Below are positions 32,351 to 40,855 of a DNA stretch of 64,000 nucleotides, piece by piece. A program made the translations under genes and the position numbers. Each line of letters begins with the position of its first letter. Positions within the stretch are counted from its first letter, which is position 1. The stretch is from an uncultured Aquimarina sp. Its GTDB lineage: Bacteria; Bacteroidota; Bacteroidia; Flavobacteriales; Flavobacteriaceae. The stretch spans positions 868,001 to 932,000 of the forward strand of contig CANNBP010000001.1 in the NCBI GenBank assembly GCA_947502885.1, given 5' to 3'. The notes under the pieces are model-generated. The model was not told where the DNA came from. It worked only from the letters and a program-made list of their open reading frames with translations, and searched no databases.

Positions 32351-33049
32351 ATGAGAAAATACATAGCAACATACCAAGATAAAAGAGGAACAGAAACAGT
32401 CGAAATAAAATCAGACGGTAGTGAAATGTTCTTTACCCTACGAAATATAGATTTTGATGGACCCGATTTTGATCAATTAACAGCATCAGAAATTGATAAC
32501 TCCAAATTCGATTATGAAATGTTTCAAGATGGTTCTGGCGATATAACCAATTTTAAACTCATCTTAACAATCCCAATACAACTCTTTAATTCAGAAACCG
32601 ATACGATTTTTATAGAAAACCTAACCGCCCGAATTGAAGTAGGTGAAACTACTACGATAAAAGGTTTAGATCATGAATTAAGTTGTCTAACATTAAATGC
32701 TTCTTTTGGAGAGTTTAAAATAGAAAAGAAATTAGAATGGATAGAAGATGCCTTAATAGGTTTACAAAATCAATTACCAGAAAATATCTATTTAAAAACC
32801 TGTTTAAGTTGTAAATACTCCAATTACAGTCCATACGGAAACGGAATGTTTGGTAATATTTACTGTTTTAAAAAGCTAAAAAAAGAACTCAAGCAAGTAA
32901 AGCAAAAACATGACTTATTAAATTTATGGACTGCAGAAGCCGTAGAAAAGGGTGATGTGTTTTCGGTACAAGAAACCTTTGATTGTCCAGAACACCAACT
33001 CCCCATCAAAACAGATTGGTATTATAAAGATTGGAGAAAAACAATTTAG
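32351..33049 (+). CDS. DUF6304-like protein with zinc-type cysteines, immunity-array member
   Basis: A 232-residue soluble protein. The N-terminal half is beta-rich (TETVEIKSDGSEMFFTLRNI, DFDGPDFDQLTASEID). The second half has LKTCLSCKYSNYSPYGNGMF then IYCFKKLKKELKQVKQKHDL and FDCPEHQLP, giving Cys151, Cys154, Cys172 and Cys212 as a probable zinc site. This cluster with YSPYG matches DUF6304 as I recall it, a family often seen in polymorphic toxin immunity regions. Only two bases separate its stop from the next ATG. Confidence 0.78.
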   Translation: MRKYIATYQDKRGTETVEIKSDGSEMFFTLRNIDFDGPDFDQLTASEIDNSKFDYEMFQDGSGDITNFKLILTIPIQLFNSETDTIFIENLTARIEVGETTTIKGLDHELSCLTLNASFGEFKIEKKLEWIEDALIGLQNQLPENIYLKTCLSCKYSNYSPYGNGMFGNIYCFKKLKKELKQVKQKHDLLNLWTAEAVEKGDVFSVQETFDCPEHQLPIKTDWYYKDWRKTI

Positions 33050-33051
33050 AA

Positions 33052-34011
33052 ATGGAAGAAAAAGAGAAGGTAATAAATAGTTTGTTTTATAAGGAGATTA
33101 ACACCTTATTATGTAATCAGTTTTTGGCAATAAAGCAAAATATAACTCCTAGATATGAACAAGTGTTAAAAAATAGGTGTTTTGATAACCCCTTACCTAT
33201 TATTTATCAGTTTGAAAGTGGTTACTCAGACAGGAATAGACAGTGGCGATTAGAATTAGATTTTGATGATTATCAATGGTCTAATAAAACCATAAAACCT
33301 CATTTTTTAAATGCTCTGGTGTTCATAGAAATGGGAACAAATTCTATTCATTTTAAATATCATTTATGCAGTTCTTTTAATGATGAACTAGAACCTATGC
33401 GGTCAGAAAAAATTGAACATCAAAAGTTAAATGATTCAGTTTTTGTAGCAGAAAAAATAAAGGAACTCGATCAGTTTTTAAAAGAGTTACCAGAGGCCTT
33501 TTTACATGAAATAGAAAAGATAAACTTTAGCGAATTAGAATATGTAATGCATCCTAAAATACAAGAAAAATGGAAACAAGGCTATTTACCAGGTTTTGAT
33601 TGTATCATTATGGGAGAGGGAGATCTTATAATCGGAAATGCATATAGCACTTATGACCCAAATAATGGAGAAACAAAGCAATATTGGTCACCTTTATGCG
33701 ATACCACATTAGAAAGTATAGAAAAATATGATGATGATATCTGGACAGAGGTCGATATTTTTCATGGAGCATTCGAGTATGAAAATCAAAAATTTGTATT
33801 TGGTGATGGTGGTATGGGTAACGAAGGTTATATAGCTTCTACAGCATTTTCTGGAGTATTAAACTGGGCAATCTTTTTTACGTTTTCAAACCCTATACAC
33901 AAAGCAGAAGTAAAAAATCATCATTTAATTTGTTATGGTGATTCAGGAACTATAATAGATATTGATTTGAGTAACATTACCAAGGTCAAGGTAACACATC
34001 AAGACAGTTAA
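33052..34011 (+). CDS. Hypothetical protein, immunity-array member
   Basis: A 319-residue acidic soluble protein; ATG 33052 is used because the TTG at 33031 lies in the previous gene. The N-terminal part is helical (KEKVINSLFYKEINTLLCNQ), and the rest alternates strands and helices (GYSDRNRQWRLELDFDDYQW, PGFDCIIMGEGDLIIGNAYS, VFGDGGMGNEGYIASTAFSG). The repeated aromatic-Asp-Gly turns suggest a beta-propeller or SUKH-related fold, not confirmed. It is one of the longest proteins in the array after the LRR and secreted SH3b proteins. Confidence 0.76.
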   Translation: MEEKEKVINSLFYKEINTLLCNQFLAIKQNITPRYEQVLKNRCFDNPLPIIYQFESGYSDRNRQWRLELDFDDYQWSNKTIKPHFLNALVFIEMGTNSIHFKYHLCSSFNDELEPMRSEKIEHQKLNDSVFVAEKIKELDQFLKELPEAFLHEIEKINFSELEYVMHPKIQEKWKQGYLPGFDCIIMGEGDLIIGNAYSTYDPNNGETKQYWSPLCDTTLESIEKYDDDIWTEVDIFHGAFEYENQKFVFGDGGMGNEGYIASTAFSGVLNWAIFFTFSNPIHKAEVKNHHLICYGDSGTIIDIDLSNITKVKVTHQDS

Positions 34012-34028
34012 GTAAAATAAAAAATTGA

Positions 34029-34208
34029 ACATTAGATAAAAATACGCTCTATAGCAATTTGTTTAATTTTAAAGTAGATTTTGATAAAAACGAAGTCATC
34101 ATTGAAGATCAATCTGGACTTTTTTCTGATTCAAACCCAAAAGGTTATCAGAAAACGACTATAGAAAAATTACTTTTTCTATGTAATAAGACAATGAATA
34201 AAAAGTAA
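34029..34208 (+). pseudogene. C-terminal remnant of a lost array gene
   Basis: Directly after TGA 34026-34028 a frame stays open for 59 codons to TAA 34206-34208 (NTLYSNLFNFKVDFDKNEVI, GYQKTTIEKLLFLCNKTMNK). It has no usable start and has the strand-strand-helix character of an immunity protein C-terminus. It fills the 208-base gap between two intact genes. I interpret it as a stump left by recombination. Confidence 0.42.
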
Positions 34209-34219
34209 AGGTTCAATAT

Positions 34220-34894
34220 ATGCCAACAATTATTAAACACTATGAGGATAAATTAAGTCAAGCCAAAGCAAGACTTGAAAAGGCTAGTCTTGCAATTAGA
34301 ACATCAAACACAGGTAATGAATGGCCAGAGTTTGATCAAGCTTCTAAGAACCTACTCATCTGCGAACGTGAACTCGCTATTTCAAAAAACGAGGAATATG
34401 CTGATGTTATTGATTTTCCTGTCGTGTGGGATGTGGGAGCTCCACTACCCCATTTATTCCTCAATGATCATAAAACTTATTTGATTTTTTACATAAAATC
34501 TGTGGATCCTAATTGGGATGGAACCTATACAACAATGGTAAATACTGCCAGTGATAAAGTTACTTCTTTAGCTTTAGTAGAATTTGAGCATTGTATATCT
34601 GCAAAGTTAGGATCACCAAACGATGAAGTTTTCGAAGGACACCCTTTATACGGAAAAGGACTTGAACTCTACTCACCTATGGAAATCATTAATTCAAACT
34701 GGATAAAAGAAATACAAAACATAAATAGTGTTCACAGTAATTATAATCCAGAAAATTGGAAAAACACTAAGCATTACTTTTTTGGATTTCATGATAATAT
34801 GTTCGAATGTATAGCAAGATCATTTAAAGTTGAATTATACCAAACAAGTTTTAAAAGCTTACTAAATATAGTATCAGAGAAGTTGGTAAACTAA
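34220..34894 (+). CDS. Conserved hypothetical protein, immunity-array member
   Basis: A 224-residue protein with an N-terminal amphipathic helix (YEDKLSQAKARLEKASLAIR) and a C-terminal domain with YLIFYIKSVDPNWDGTYTTM, VEFEHCISAKLGSPNDEVFE, GHPLYGKGLELYSPMEIINS and KHYFFGFHDNMFECIARSF. I have seen the PNDE-GHPL-GL...FHD-x-FEC combination in proteins around toxin loci, but it has no functional name. His and Cys residues in FGFHDNMFEC could bind metal. Probably cytoplasmic. Confidence 0.78.
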   Translation: MPTIIKHYEDKLSQAKARLEKASLAIRTSNTGNEWPEFDQASKNLLICERELAISKNEEYADVIDFPVVWDVGAPLPHLFLNDHKTYLIFYIKSVDPNWDGTYTTMVNTASDKVTSLALVEFEHCISAKLGSPNDEVFEGHPLYGKGLELYSPMEIINSNWIKEIQNINSVHSNYNPENWKNTKHYFFGFHDNMFECIARSFKVELYQTSFKSLLNIVSEKLVN

Positions 34895-34931
34895 TATCAA
34901 TTTAATTACAAAATAGCACACCATCCAGAAA

Positions 34932-35606
34932 ATGAAATATCAATTAGACTCCATTTTACAGCAATTATCTGCGATACAGTTTAAGGACATTGATGATAAT
35001 TTTACATCACAAGAATTATGGGAATGGATGCTCTTCGATCAAGAAAACGGCTATTTAAATGAACAATTACAAATACATCAACCCTCAGGAGTGCCAATTA
35101 AAGGCAGAGATACCAAACTAAATAGCGACATAACTATTTCAGGAGATTATTATTTATTTGCCTATATAGGTCATCAACCTTCTTACCATCTTAAAAAAGT
35201 GAAATCTACCGATGATTTAGTAAATAAAATATTAGGAAAATCTGGTATTACTAATATGTTTACTACAGTCATAACAACGATTATTAAAGGAGAGGTAGTT
35301 TGTTTTGATAAAAAAACAAACCTGAATAAAATAGAAATTAAATTAATCAGAGAGATACAACAAATCATAAGTTGCCTTACAAATTCAAACTTTAATGAAT
35401 TAGCACGACAAGGACATTCTTCTTTAGTAAAATTTAAAGAATTAGAGATGTCACAACAAAATATGTACGACTCAATTCATTTTATCTCTCGAATATACCA
35501 AACTTTAAATCTTGACTATAAAAGAGATTTAGTAGATGAACTTTTAGACTATATAAGTGGTTACATAGGAAATAAAAACCTTTGGATATGGGATAAACCG
35601 TTATGA
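34932..35606 (+). CDS. Hypothetical protein, last gene of the array
   Basis: A 224-residue soluble protein, not recognised. Blocks include QELWEWMLFDQENGYLNEQL, the strand ITISGDYYLFAYIGHQPSYH and helices IKLIREIQQIISCLTNSNF and DLVDELLDYISGYIGNK. It is the last plus-strand gene in the immunity-like string; the next gene is a regulator after a 94-base gap. An immunity function is inferred only from position. Confidence 0.74.
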   Translation: MKYQLDSILQQLSAIQFKDIDDNFTSQELWEWMLFDQENGYLNEQLQIHQPSGVPIKGRDTKLNSDITISGDYYLFAYIGHQPSYHLKKVKSTDDLVNKILGKSGITNMFTTVITTIIKGEVVCFDKKTNLNKIEIKLIREIQQIISCLTNSNFNELARQGHSSLVKFKELEMSQQNMYDSIHFISRIYQTLNLDYKRDLVDELLDYISGYIGNKNLWIWDKPL

Positions 35607-35700
35607 TTACAGAAATAATTTTGATATCAATTAAATATTTTACCTAGAGTAATCAATTTAGTCATATTTCTTATTAAGTTTAGATCATTGTTTTTAATAT

Positions 35701-36279
35701 ATGAATATTGATAATCCAATAGCTTCCGAAATTTTTGAAGGTCTCTCTTTCACCAATCAAGAGTATCATCTTATTGCAGCTAAATTCGAGCAAATCAATC
35801 TTAAAAAAGGAGAAATGCTTATACATACAAAAGACATCGTATATAATCAATACTATGTTCATAGTGGCTGTTTAAGAGCATATTTTATAGATGATTCTGG
35901 TAAAGAACATACAGTACAGTTTGCAATCAAAGATTGGTGGATAACTGATTTTACAGCATTTTTTACAACTTCAAAAGCTTTAATGAATATAGAATGTATT
36001 CAAGACGCTATTGTTTATAAAATATCACAAAACAATACAGAGCATTTATATGTTGAAATCCCTAAGATTGAAACTTACATTAGAAAAAAAATGGAAAAAC
36101 GTTTTGCGGCTTTTCAAAAAAGAATCCTTTCTAGTCTATCTCAATCAGCAAAAGAACGCTACAAATCGTTTCTCAATACCTACCCAGGTATCGAAAGAAA
36201 TGTAAAAAACTATCATATTGCTTCATATCTAGGAATAACAGCAGAAAGTTTGAGTAGAATTCGAAAAGAATTTACTTAG
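35701..36279 (+). CDS. Crp/Fnr-family transcriptional regulator
   Basis: A 192-residue regulator with an N-terminal cyclic-nucleotide-binding-type beta roll (residues about 20-115; LKKGEMLIHTKDIVYNQYYV, HSGCLRAYFIDDSG), a long helix (TYIRKKMEKRFAAFQKRILS) and a C-terminal helix-turn-helix (NYHIASYLGITAESLSRIRK). The recognition helix has E-x2-SR, which can read TGA half sites. There is no N-terminal cysteine cluster, so it is not itself a 4Fe-4S oxygen sensor. In Bacteroidota such short Crp/Fnr proteins are numerous; its target could be the adjacent dehydrogenase gene. Confidence 0.85.
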   Translation: MNIDNPIASEIFEGLSFTNQEYHLIAAKFEQINLKKGEMLIHTKDIVYNQYYVHSGCLRAYFIDDSGKEHTVQFAIKDWWITDFTAFFTTSKALMNIECIQDAIVYKISQNNTEHLYVEIPKIETYIRKKMEKRFAAFQKRILSSLSQSAKERYKSFLNTYPGIERNVKNYHIASYLGITAESLSRIRKEFT

Positions 36280-36306
36280 TAAGGTTTTCTTATCATACAT
36301 CATTTT

Positions 36307-36333
36307 TTTGCTCATTTGGTTAAATTATCTTTG
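36307..36333 (+). promoter_or_regulatory. Candidate promoter for alcohol dehydrogenase
   Basis: TATCTTTG at 36326-36333 fits the Bacteroidota -7 element TANNTTTG, with a TTTG at 36307-36310. The spacing (15) is shorter than usual, so this is tentative. It lies 40 bases before ATG 36373 and after the regulator stop. Confidence 0.4.
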
Positions 36334-36372
36334 TTTCTATAAGTAGTCAATACGAATAAAACCAATAACGTA

Positions 36373-37377
36373 ATGAAAGTAAATGCATATGCGACCAGAG
36401 AACCAAAAGGACTGTTAGAACCTCTTTCTTATGAATTAAACGAATTAGGAGCTGAAGAAGTAGATATAAAAGTGATCTATTGTGGTGTTTGTCATTCTGA
36501 TTTGAGCATGATGAATAATGAATGGGGGATGACTCAATACCCTCTTATACCTGGGCATGAAATAGCTGGAGAAATTATTGCCGTTGGTACTGCTGTAAAA
36601 AACTTAAAAGTTGGAGATAAGGTAGGAATGGGATGGCTTTCTGCATCATGTATGAGCTGTTCCCAATGTATGGAAGGAGATCATAATTTATGCTCAAGTA
36701 GTGAAGCAACTATAGTAGGTAGACATGGTGGATTTGCAGACCATGTACGTGGACATTGGTCTTGGGTGGTTCCAATTCCTACAGGAATGGATATGGGTAA
36801 AGTAGGACCTTTGTTCTGTGGAGGTATAACTGTTTTTAACCCCATAGTAATTGCAGGTGTTCTGCCTACAGACTCTGTAGGTGTAATTGGAATTGGTGGT
36901 TTAGGACATATGGCTTTAAAATTCTTAAAACACTGGGGATGTGAGGTCATAGCATTTAGCTCTAATCCAGACAAAAAAGAAGAAATTCTTGCTATGGGTG
37001 CCACAAAAGTGATTAATTCTAAAGATCCTAATGAATTAGAAGCTATCCAAGGTAAACTCAAACTCATCTTGAATACCACAAATGTGAAATTGGATTGGAA
37101 CGCTTATTTATCTGCGTTAGCACCCAAAGGGAAACTTCATACCGTTGGTGCAGTATTAGAACCTATGGAAATTCCTGCATTTAGCCTTATTGGAGGAGAA
37201 AAATCAGTTGGTGGAAGCCCGATAGGAAGTCCTGGATTAACAAAGAAAATGCTTGAGTTTTGTCTAAGACATGAAATTTACCCTATTGTTGAAGAATTTC
37301 CTATGGAAAAAGTGAATGAAGCCCTTGATCACCTTAAAAGTGGAAAAGCTCGATATAGAATAGTATTAAAGAACTAG
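36373..37377 (+). CDS. Zinc-dependent alcohol dehydrogenase (cinnamyl-ADH/Ahr-like, MDR family)
   Basis: A 334-residue NAD(P)-dependent medium-chain dehydrogenase, probably an aldehyde reductase. Catalytic zinc ligands: Cys40 in GVCHSD, and His62-Glu63 in PGHEIAGE. Structural zinc: Cys93, Cys96, Cys99 and Cys107 in SCMSCSQCMEGDHNLC. Rossmann motif: GVIGIGGLGHMALKF. The length is normal for the YjgB/Ahr group. It lies downstream of the Crp/Fnr gene, and a strong hairpin terminator follows. The substrate cannot be read from sequence; short- and medium-chain or aromatic aldehydes are typical of relatives. Confidence 0.9.
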   Translation: MKVNAYATREPKGLLEPLSYELNELGAEEVDIKVIYCGVCHSDLSMMNNEWGMTQYPLIPGHEIAGEIIAVGTAVKNLKVGDKVGMGWLSASCMSCSQCMEGDHNLCSSSEATIVGRHGGFADHVRGHWSWVVPIPTGMDMGKVGPLFCGGITVFNPIVIAGVLPTDSVGVIGIGGLGHMALKFLKHWGCEVIAFSSNPDKKEEILAMGATKVINSKDPNELEAIQGKLKLILNTTNVKLDWNAYLSALAPKGKLHTVGAVLEPMEIPAFSLIGGEKSVGGSPIGSPGLTKKMLEFCLRHEIYPIVEEFPMEKVNEALDHLKSGKARYRIVLKN

Positions 37378-37409
37378 GGATAATTAATAAAACGACTGTA
37401 ATGTTAGTT

Positions 37410-37456
37410 TCACTAATAAAAAAGTAAGATTTATGATCTTTCTTTTTTATTAGTGA
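37410..37456. terminator. Bidirectional hairpin terminator
   Basis: A perfect 15-base stem: TCACTAATAAAAAAG at 37410-37424 pairs with CTTTTTTATTAGTGA at 37442-37456, with a 17-base loop and A/T-rich arms. It ends the alcohol dehydrogenase transcript and also lies after the minus-strand pseudogene. Confidence 0.75.
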
Positions 37457-37524
37457 TTTTATAGGTTATTCTGCATTGATTCTAGGGTTTGTAATTTGGT
37501 ATCCTCTTATCAAATTTGAAACAA

Positions 37525-38157
37525 CTATTCTTTTTTAACAACGATTATCTTAGATTCATCTTCATTTACATCTAATATATATATCCCAGAAGATATAGAT
37601 ACAGGTAATTTTATAAGAGTAGCTCCTGTTGATTCATCAAATATTTTTTCTAATATTTCTACTTTATTTCCTAAAAGAGTAAACAAGTTAAAATTATCTG
37701 TTGCTCTCATGTTTAACACAAACACTTCCCTATTTACAGTAAGATTTGGATAAACACGAATTTCTCCTCATGCATACTGTGCTTTTTTTCCAGAAAAATA
37801 GCTCGTTGCAAATTCAAACGCATCCTTTCCTAATTTTCTTCAATTTTTCTACCAAGAATATCGTCTGCCGGAGGATGTATTCCTCCCCAAATTCTAGATA
37901 GACTACATTGATCTGATGCATCAAATTATGTAGCCCGTTGTAATTTTACGTCTACTGAAGGTCCTTCTTCAAAAACCAAAAATTCATTTTTTCGAGTAAT
38001 AAATTCGCCATAGCCTCCCGGAAAATATTCATCTCCCGTTAACAATGTCATTATCTCGGCGGCGGCCCTTGAATAGGTAGAATGTTCCGATACAAATCCT
38101 GCAAATGGAGGGGTTACAAAAGATGCATGTTGATATTTATACATATTGTTTTCATTC
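37525..38157 (-). pseudogene. Decayed vanadium-haloperoxidase-like gene with T9SS sorting domain
   Basis: Read on the minus strand, pieces of one protein appear in order: YKYQHASFVTPPFAGFVSEH with STYSRAAAEIMTLLTG, PGGYGEFITRKNEFLVFEEG, then RAT-stop-FDASDQCSLSRIWGGIHPPA, then GKDAFEFATSYFSGKK and finally IRVYPNLTVNREVF with SSGIYILDVNEDESKIIVVK. The first blocks match the PAP2/vanadium haloperoxidase C-terminal half, including an SRIWGGIH-type vanadate-site stretch. The last is a type A T9SS C-terminal sorting domain. TAA (about 37928), further stops and a frame change break it. The 5' half is missing: the fragment starts directly after the methyltransferase stop, which indicates truncation by rearrangement. 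Confidence 0.8.
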
Positions 38158-38159
38158 AG

Positions 38160-38867
38160 TTATTTTATGCCTCCAAAAGCTCCAAAACACATATTTTTAT
38201 GTAAAATTTCAGTAGAATTAAATCCTACTCTTTTCATTAAATCTAATTGATAGCTCATTGATCTAGGCGAATCTTCTTTTTCGATATAATCAAAAACCTT
38301 TTTTCTATAATCTTTACCCTTTATACTTTCTAAATAATCGCCATAGCGTTCCCATACAAATTCATTTAAAGATGCTGTATCTTGAATAAGCAAATCAGAA
38401 ATCATTAAACATCCTCTTGGCTTAAGCAGTTTATATAGCTTTCTAAACGCTGTTTCCCAATCTTTATCACTCCTTAAATGATGCAATACAGCACCTGCCA
38501 ATATAATATCAAAGTGATTTTCTTTTAAATCCACTTCTCTAATATCTCCTTGTATAATTTCTACAGGTTGATTGGTTTCTATCGATACTCGCTCAAATGC
38601 CTTGTCTAACATCGGTTTACTCAAATCAACCAAAGTACAGTTTAGATTTTTAATTTTGGATAACATTTTTACTGTATAATTTCCTGCACCACAACCAACA
38701 TCTAATACATTTGTTGCCCGTGGATTGATTCTTTTAGAAGCCTCGGTAATAAGTTCTAAAGAGATTTGTGCATCGATAGTTGCAATTTGCCCCGTATCTA
38801 AATTTGAAAATCTTTCTACATCATTATCAAAACGTTCTTTTATTTCTGCTACTGTTGATTTATTCAT
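38160..38867 (-). CDS. Class I SAM-dependent methyltransferase
   Basis: A 235-residue cytoplasmic protein. Motif I is NVLDVGCGAGNYTVKML (SAM-binding Gly loop), motif II is NLNCTLVDLSKPML with the acidic Asp, and IIQGDIREVD then DIILAGAVLHHL give motifs III and IV. The C-terminal part with SMSYQLDLMKRVGFNSTEIL is typical of type 11 methyltransferases acting on small molecules. The acceptor is unknown. It is divergently arranged with the LysR gene at 38969; such pairs often regulate each other. Its stop abuts the truncated haloperoxidase remnant. Confidence 0.88.
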   Translation of the reverse strand: MNKSTVAEIKERFDNDVERFSNLDTGQIATIDAQISLELITEASKRINPRATNVLDVGCGAGNYTVKMLSKIKNLNCTLVDLSKPMLDKAFERVSIETNQPVEIIQGDIREVDLKENHFDIILAGAVLHHLRSDKDWETAFRKLYKLLKPRGCLMISDLLIQDTASLNEFVWERYGDYLESIKGKDYRKKVFDYIEKEDSPRSMSYQLDLMKRVGFNSTEILHKNMCFGAFGGIK

Positions 38868-38897
38868 TTGCTATTTATTTAAGTTTTTATCAAAATT

Positions 38898-38927
38898 CAA
38901 AAGTATCGCTTTCGTATATGACTCAAA
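38898..38927 (-). promoter_or_regulatory. Bacteroidota-type promoter for the methyltransferase
   Basis: Read on the minus strand: TTTG (complement of 38924-38927), 18 bases, TACTTTTG (complement of 38898-38905). This fits the TTTG-N18..20-TANNTTTG consensus. The -7 box is 31 bases upstream of the methyltransferase start and within the region shared with the LysR promoter. Confidence 0.65.
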
Positions 38928-38968
38928 AAGACTTATTTTGTCATTTAACAATACTTAAAAGGTATCAT

Positions 38969-39835
38969 ATGGAATTAAGGCATCTTAGATATTTTCTAAC
39001 TGTAGCCGAAGAATTAAACTTTACAAAAGCTGCTGAAAGATTGTGTATATCACAACCTCCTTTGAGTAGGCAAATAAAAGAACTTGAAAAAGAAATAGGT
39101 GCTCAGCTATTCTATAGAAATAATAAAAAAGTTGAACTAACCCAAGCTGGTAAGTATTTCAAACAAGAAATCACCGATCAACTACATTGTTTGGATAAAA
39201 CCATAATTAAAACTCGAAAAATTGCAGAAAGCATAAGTGGAGAATATAGAATTGCCTACATCAGCTCGACTTTTTCTGATACAATTTCGGCTTTGGTTCA
39301 ATTTTTAATCAAAAAATATCCATACTTAAACATCAAACTTTTCGAAGTATCTACAACCAAACAAATTGTTGCGTTAGAGCAAGGGAAATTAGATTTAGGC
39401 ATTCTTAGAGCTCCTATTGTTTCTACAAAAATAGATACTAAATTATGGTTTAAAGATTCATATTCGCTTGTATTTAATAATAAAACTACTTTGAATGTTA
39501 AAGAAGATTTACAGGAATTAAAAGATGAAGTTTTTGTTTTCTTTAATAAAGACTATGCTCCTGTCTATTATAATTCGTTGATAGAGATTTGTTCTCACTA
39601 TGGGTTCACTCCTAATATTGTACACGAATCTAATAATATCAATTCAATTATTCAATTAGTAAAAAATGGGTTAGGTGTATCTATTGTACCTGCTAGTATT
39701 AAAAAAAGCCATGAACATGCTGATCTTACTTTTCTCGAATTAGATACTAATTTATCCACCGATGTTCTACTTGCAATACCTAAAGATGACGAATCCCAAA
39801 TTACAAAATCTATTATGTCATTTTTGTTAGAATAG
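38969..39835 (+). CDS. LysR-family transcriptional regulator
   Basis: A 288-residue regulator from ATG 38969 (MELRHLRYFLTVAEELNFTK). The frame is open back to 38780, but the extension crosses the divergent methyltransferase start and lacks LysR sequence. The winged HTH spans residues about 1-60 (AAERLCISQPPLSRQIKELE, then LFYRNNKKVELTQAG). The C-terminal half (residues about 90-285) is a periplasmic-binding-like effector domain (YRIAYISSTFSDTISALVQF, GLGVSIVPASI). It is divergent from the methyltransferase gene, 101 bases away, a usual LysR target geometry. Confidence 0.9.
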   Translation: MELRHLRYFLTVAEELNFTKAAERLCISQPPLSRQIKELEKEIGAQLFYRNNKKVELTQAGKYFKQEITDQLHCLDKTIIKTRKIAESISGEYRIAYISSTFSDTISALVQFLIKKYPYLNIKLFEVSTTKQIVALEQGKLDLGILRAPIVSTKIDTKLWFKDSYSLVFNNKTTLNVKEDLQELKDEVFVFFNKDYAPVYYNSLIEICSHYGFTPNIVHESNNINSIIQLVKNGLGVSIVPASIKKSHEHADLTFLELDTNLSTDVLLAIPKDDESQITKSIMSFLLE

Positions 39836-39870
39836 ACCTTTTGAAGTAACATTTACCATTCTTTTAAAAC

Positions 39871-39882
39871 TGATTAATATCA
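39871..39882 (+). promoter_or_regulatory. FNR-type site upstream of usp (39934)
   Basis: TGATTAATATCA fits TGAY-N4-RTCA. Exactly 23 bases later comes TACTTTTA (39906-39913), a near match to the -7 element. The centre would be near -41 of the predicted start, the class II activator position. It lies 51 bases ahead of ATG 39934. Confidence 0.65.
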
Positions 39883-39933
39883 TAGTAATTATTTAATTAC
39901 CATGTTACTTTTAGAATATCAAAATCATATATC

Positions 39934-40773
39934 ATGAAAAATATTCTATTACCAACTGATTTTTCTAGTAATTCTCTTAATGCAATCAATTACGCACTCG
40001 AGTTTTTTAAAGATGAACACTGTACTTTCTACCTTTTTCATGTTCAAAAGACATCTAGCTACATTAGCGACGATCTAATGGCAGCTTCGTCACATACTAC
40101 AATTCATCATTCTGTATTAAACCCTGTAAAAGAGAAACTAAAAAAATTGATGGATGACTTAAAAATTGAAAAACCAGATCAAAATTATAATTTTGAAATC
40201 GTTACCGATTATGATTCATTTATAGATGCCGTTAAACAAGTTATACGTTGCAAAAATATTGATTTAATCGTTATGGGAACCAATGGTGCTACAGGAGCAA
40301 AAGAAGTAATATTTGGAAGTAACACCCTTAATGTTATTCGTAAAATAAATTGTCCATTAATTACAGTTCCATATGGATGTAGTTTTGTTCCTCCAAAAAA
40401 TATTCTTTACTCCATCGACTATAATGATCACTTTAATGAAGATGGAATAGAGCCTCTTACAAATATTTTAGATAAATATAAATCTACATTACGAATTCTT
40501 AAAATAAAAGAGGATGATACGCTAACAATTGCCGAATTTGATGATAAAAAACATATGAAAGAGTTTTTTAAAGGTACAGATCATACTTTTCATTCTATTA
40601 CTAATGTTCCCACTGCTCTTGCTATTGATAGCTTTGTTCAGATAATGGATATTGACTTAAACGCCATGTTTATTCATAGAGAAACTTTTTTAGAACGTTT
40701 TTTTCTAGGATCGGTAACATCAAAAATAAGCTATGGATCCCGAGTTCCTTTATTGGTTTTACATGCTGGGTAA
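39934..40773 (+). CDS. Universal stress protein, two Usp domains
   Basis: A 279-residue cytoplasmic protein. Domain 1 (residues 1-150) starts NILLPTDFSSNSLNAINYA and contains the ATP-binding loop MGTNGATGAKEVIFGSNT (G-x2-G-x9-GS). Domain 2 (residues 151-279) is a degenerate Usp fold without that loop. The layout is shared with the three minus-strand Usp genes at 44988-47664. An FNR-type site precedes it, suggesting induction at low oxygen. It is followed by cardiolipin synthase and patatin genes, which could be co-transcribed. Confidence 0.9.
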   Translation: MKNILLPTDFSSNSLNAINYALEFFKDEHCTFYLFHVQKTSSYISDDLMAASSHTTIHHSVLNPVKEKLKKLMDDLKIEKPDQNYNFEIVTDYDSFIDAVKQVIRCKNIDLIVMGTNGATGAKEVIFGSNTLNVIRKINCPLITVPYGCSFVPPKNILYSIDYNDHFNEDGIEPLTNILDKYKSTLRILKIKEDDTLTIAEFDDKKHMKEFFKGTDHTFHSITNVPTALAIDSFVQIMDIDLNAMFIHRETFLERFFLGSVTSKISYGSRVPLLVLHAG

Positions 40774-40855
40774 ATCCAAATAGTCAACAAACAACAGCTT
40801 TCTTAAATAGAGGTCTGTTTGAAACAATTAAACACTACAATGTCAATTAAAGCAA

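Noticed and set aside
35701..36279. The Crp/Fnr regulator at 35701 as the FNR that reads the FNR-type sites
   Set aside because: It lacks an N-terminal cysteine cluster for oxygen sensing, has no such site in front of it, and Bacteroidota genomes usually have several Crp/Fnr proteins; the true FNR is probably elsewhere.
38780..38968. 63-residue N-terminal extension of the LysR gene
   Set aside because: The extension is antisense to the methyltransferase start and the intergenic promoter; the LysR fold starts at MELRHLRYF (38969).
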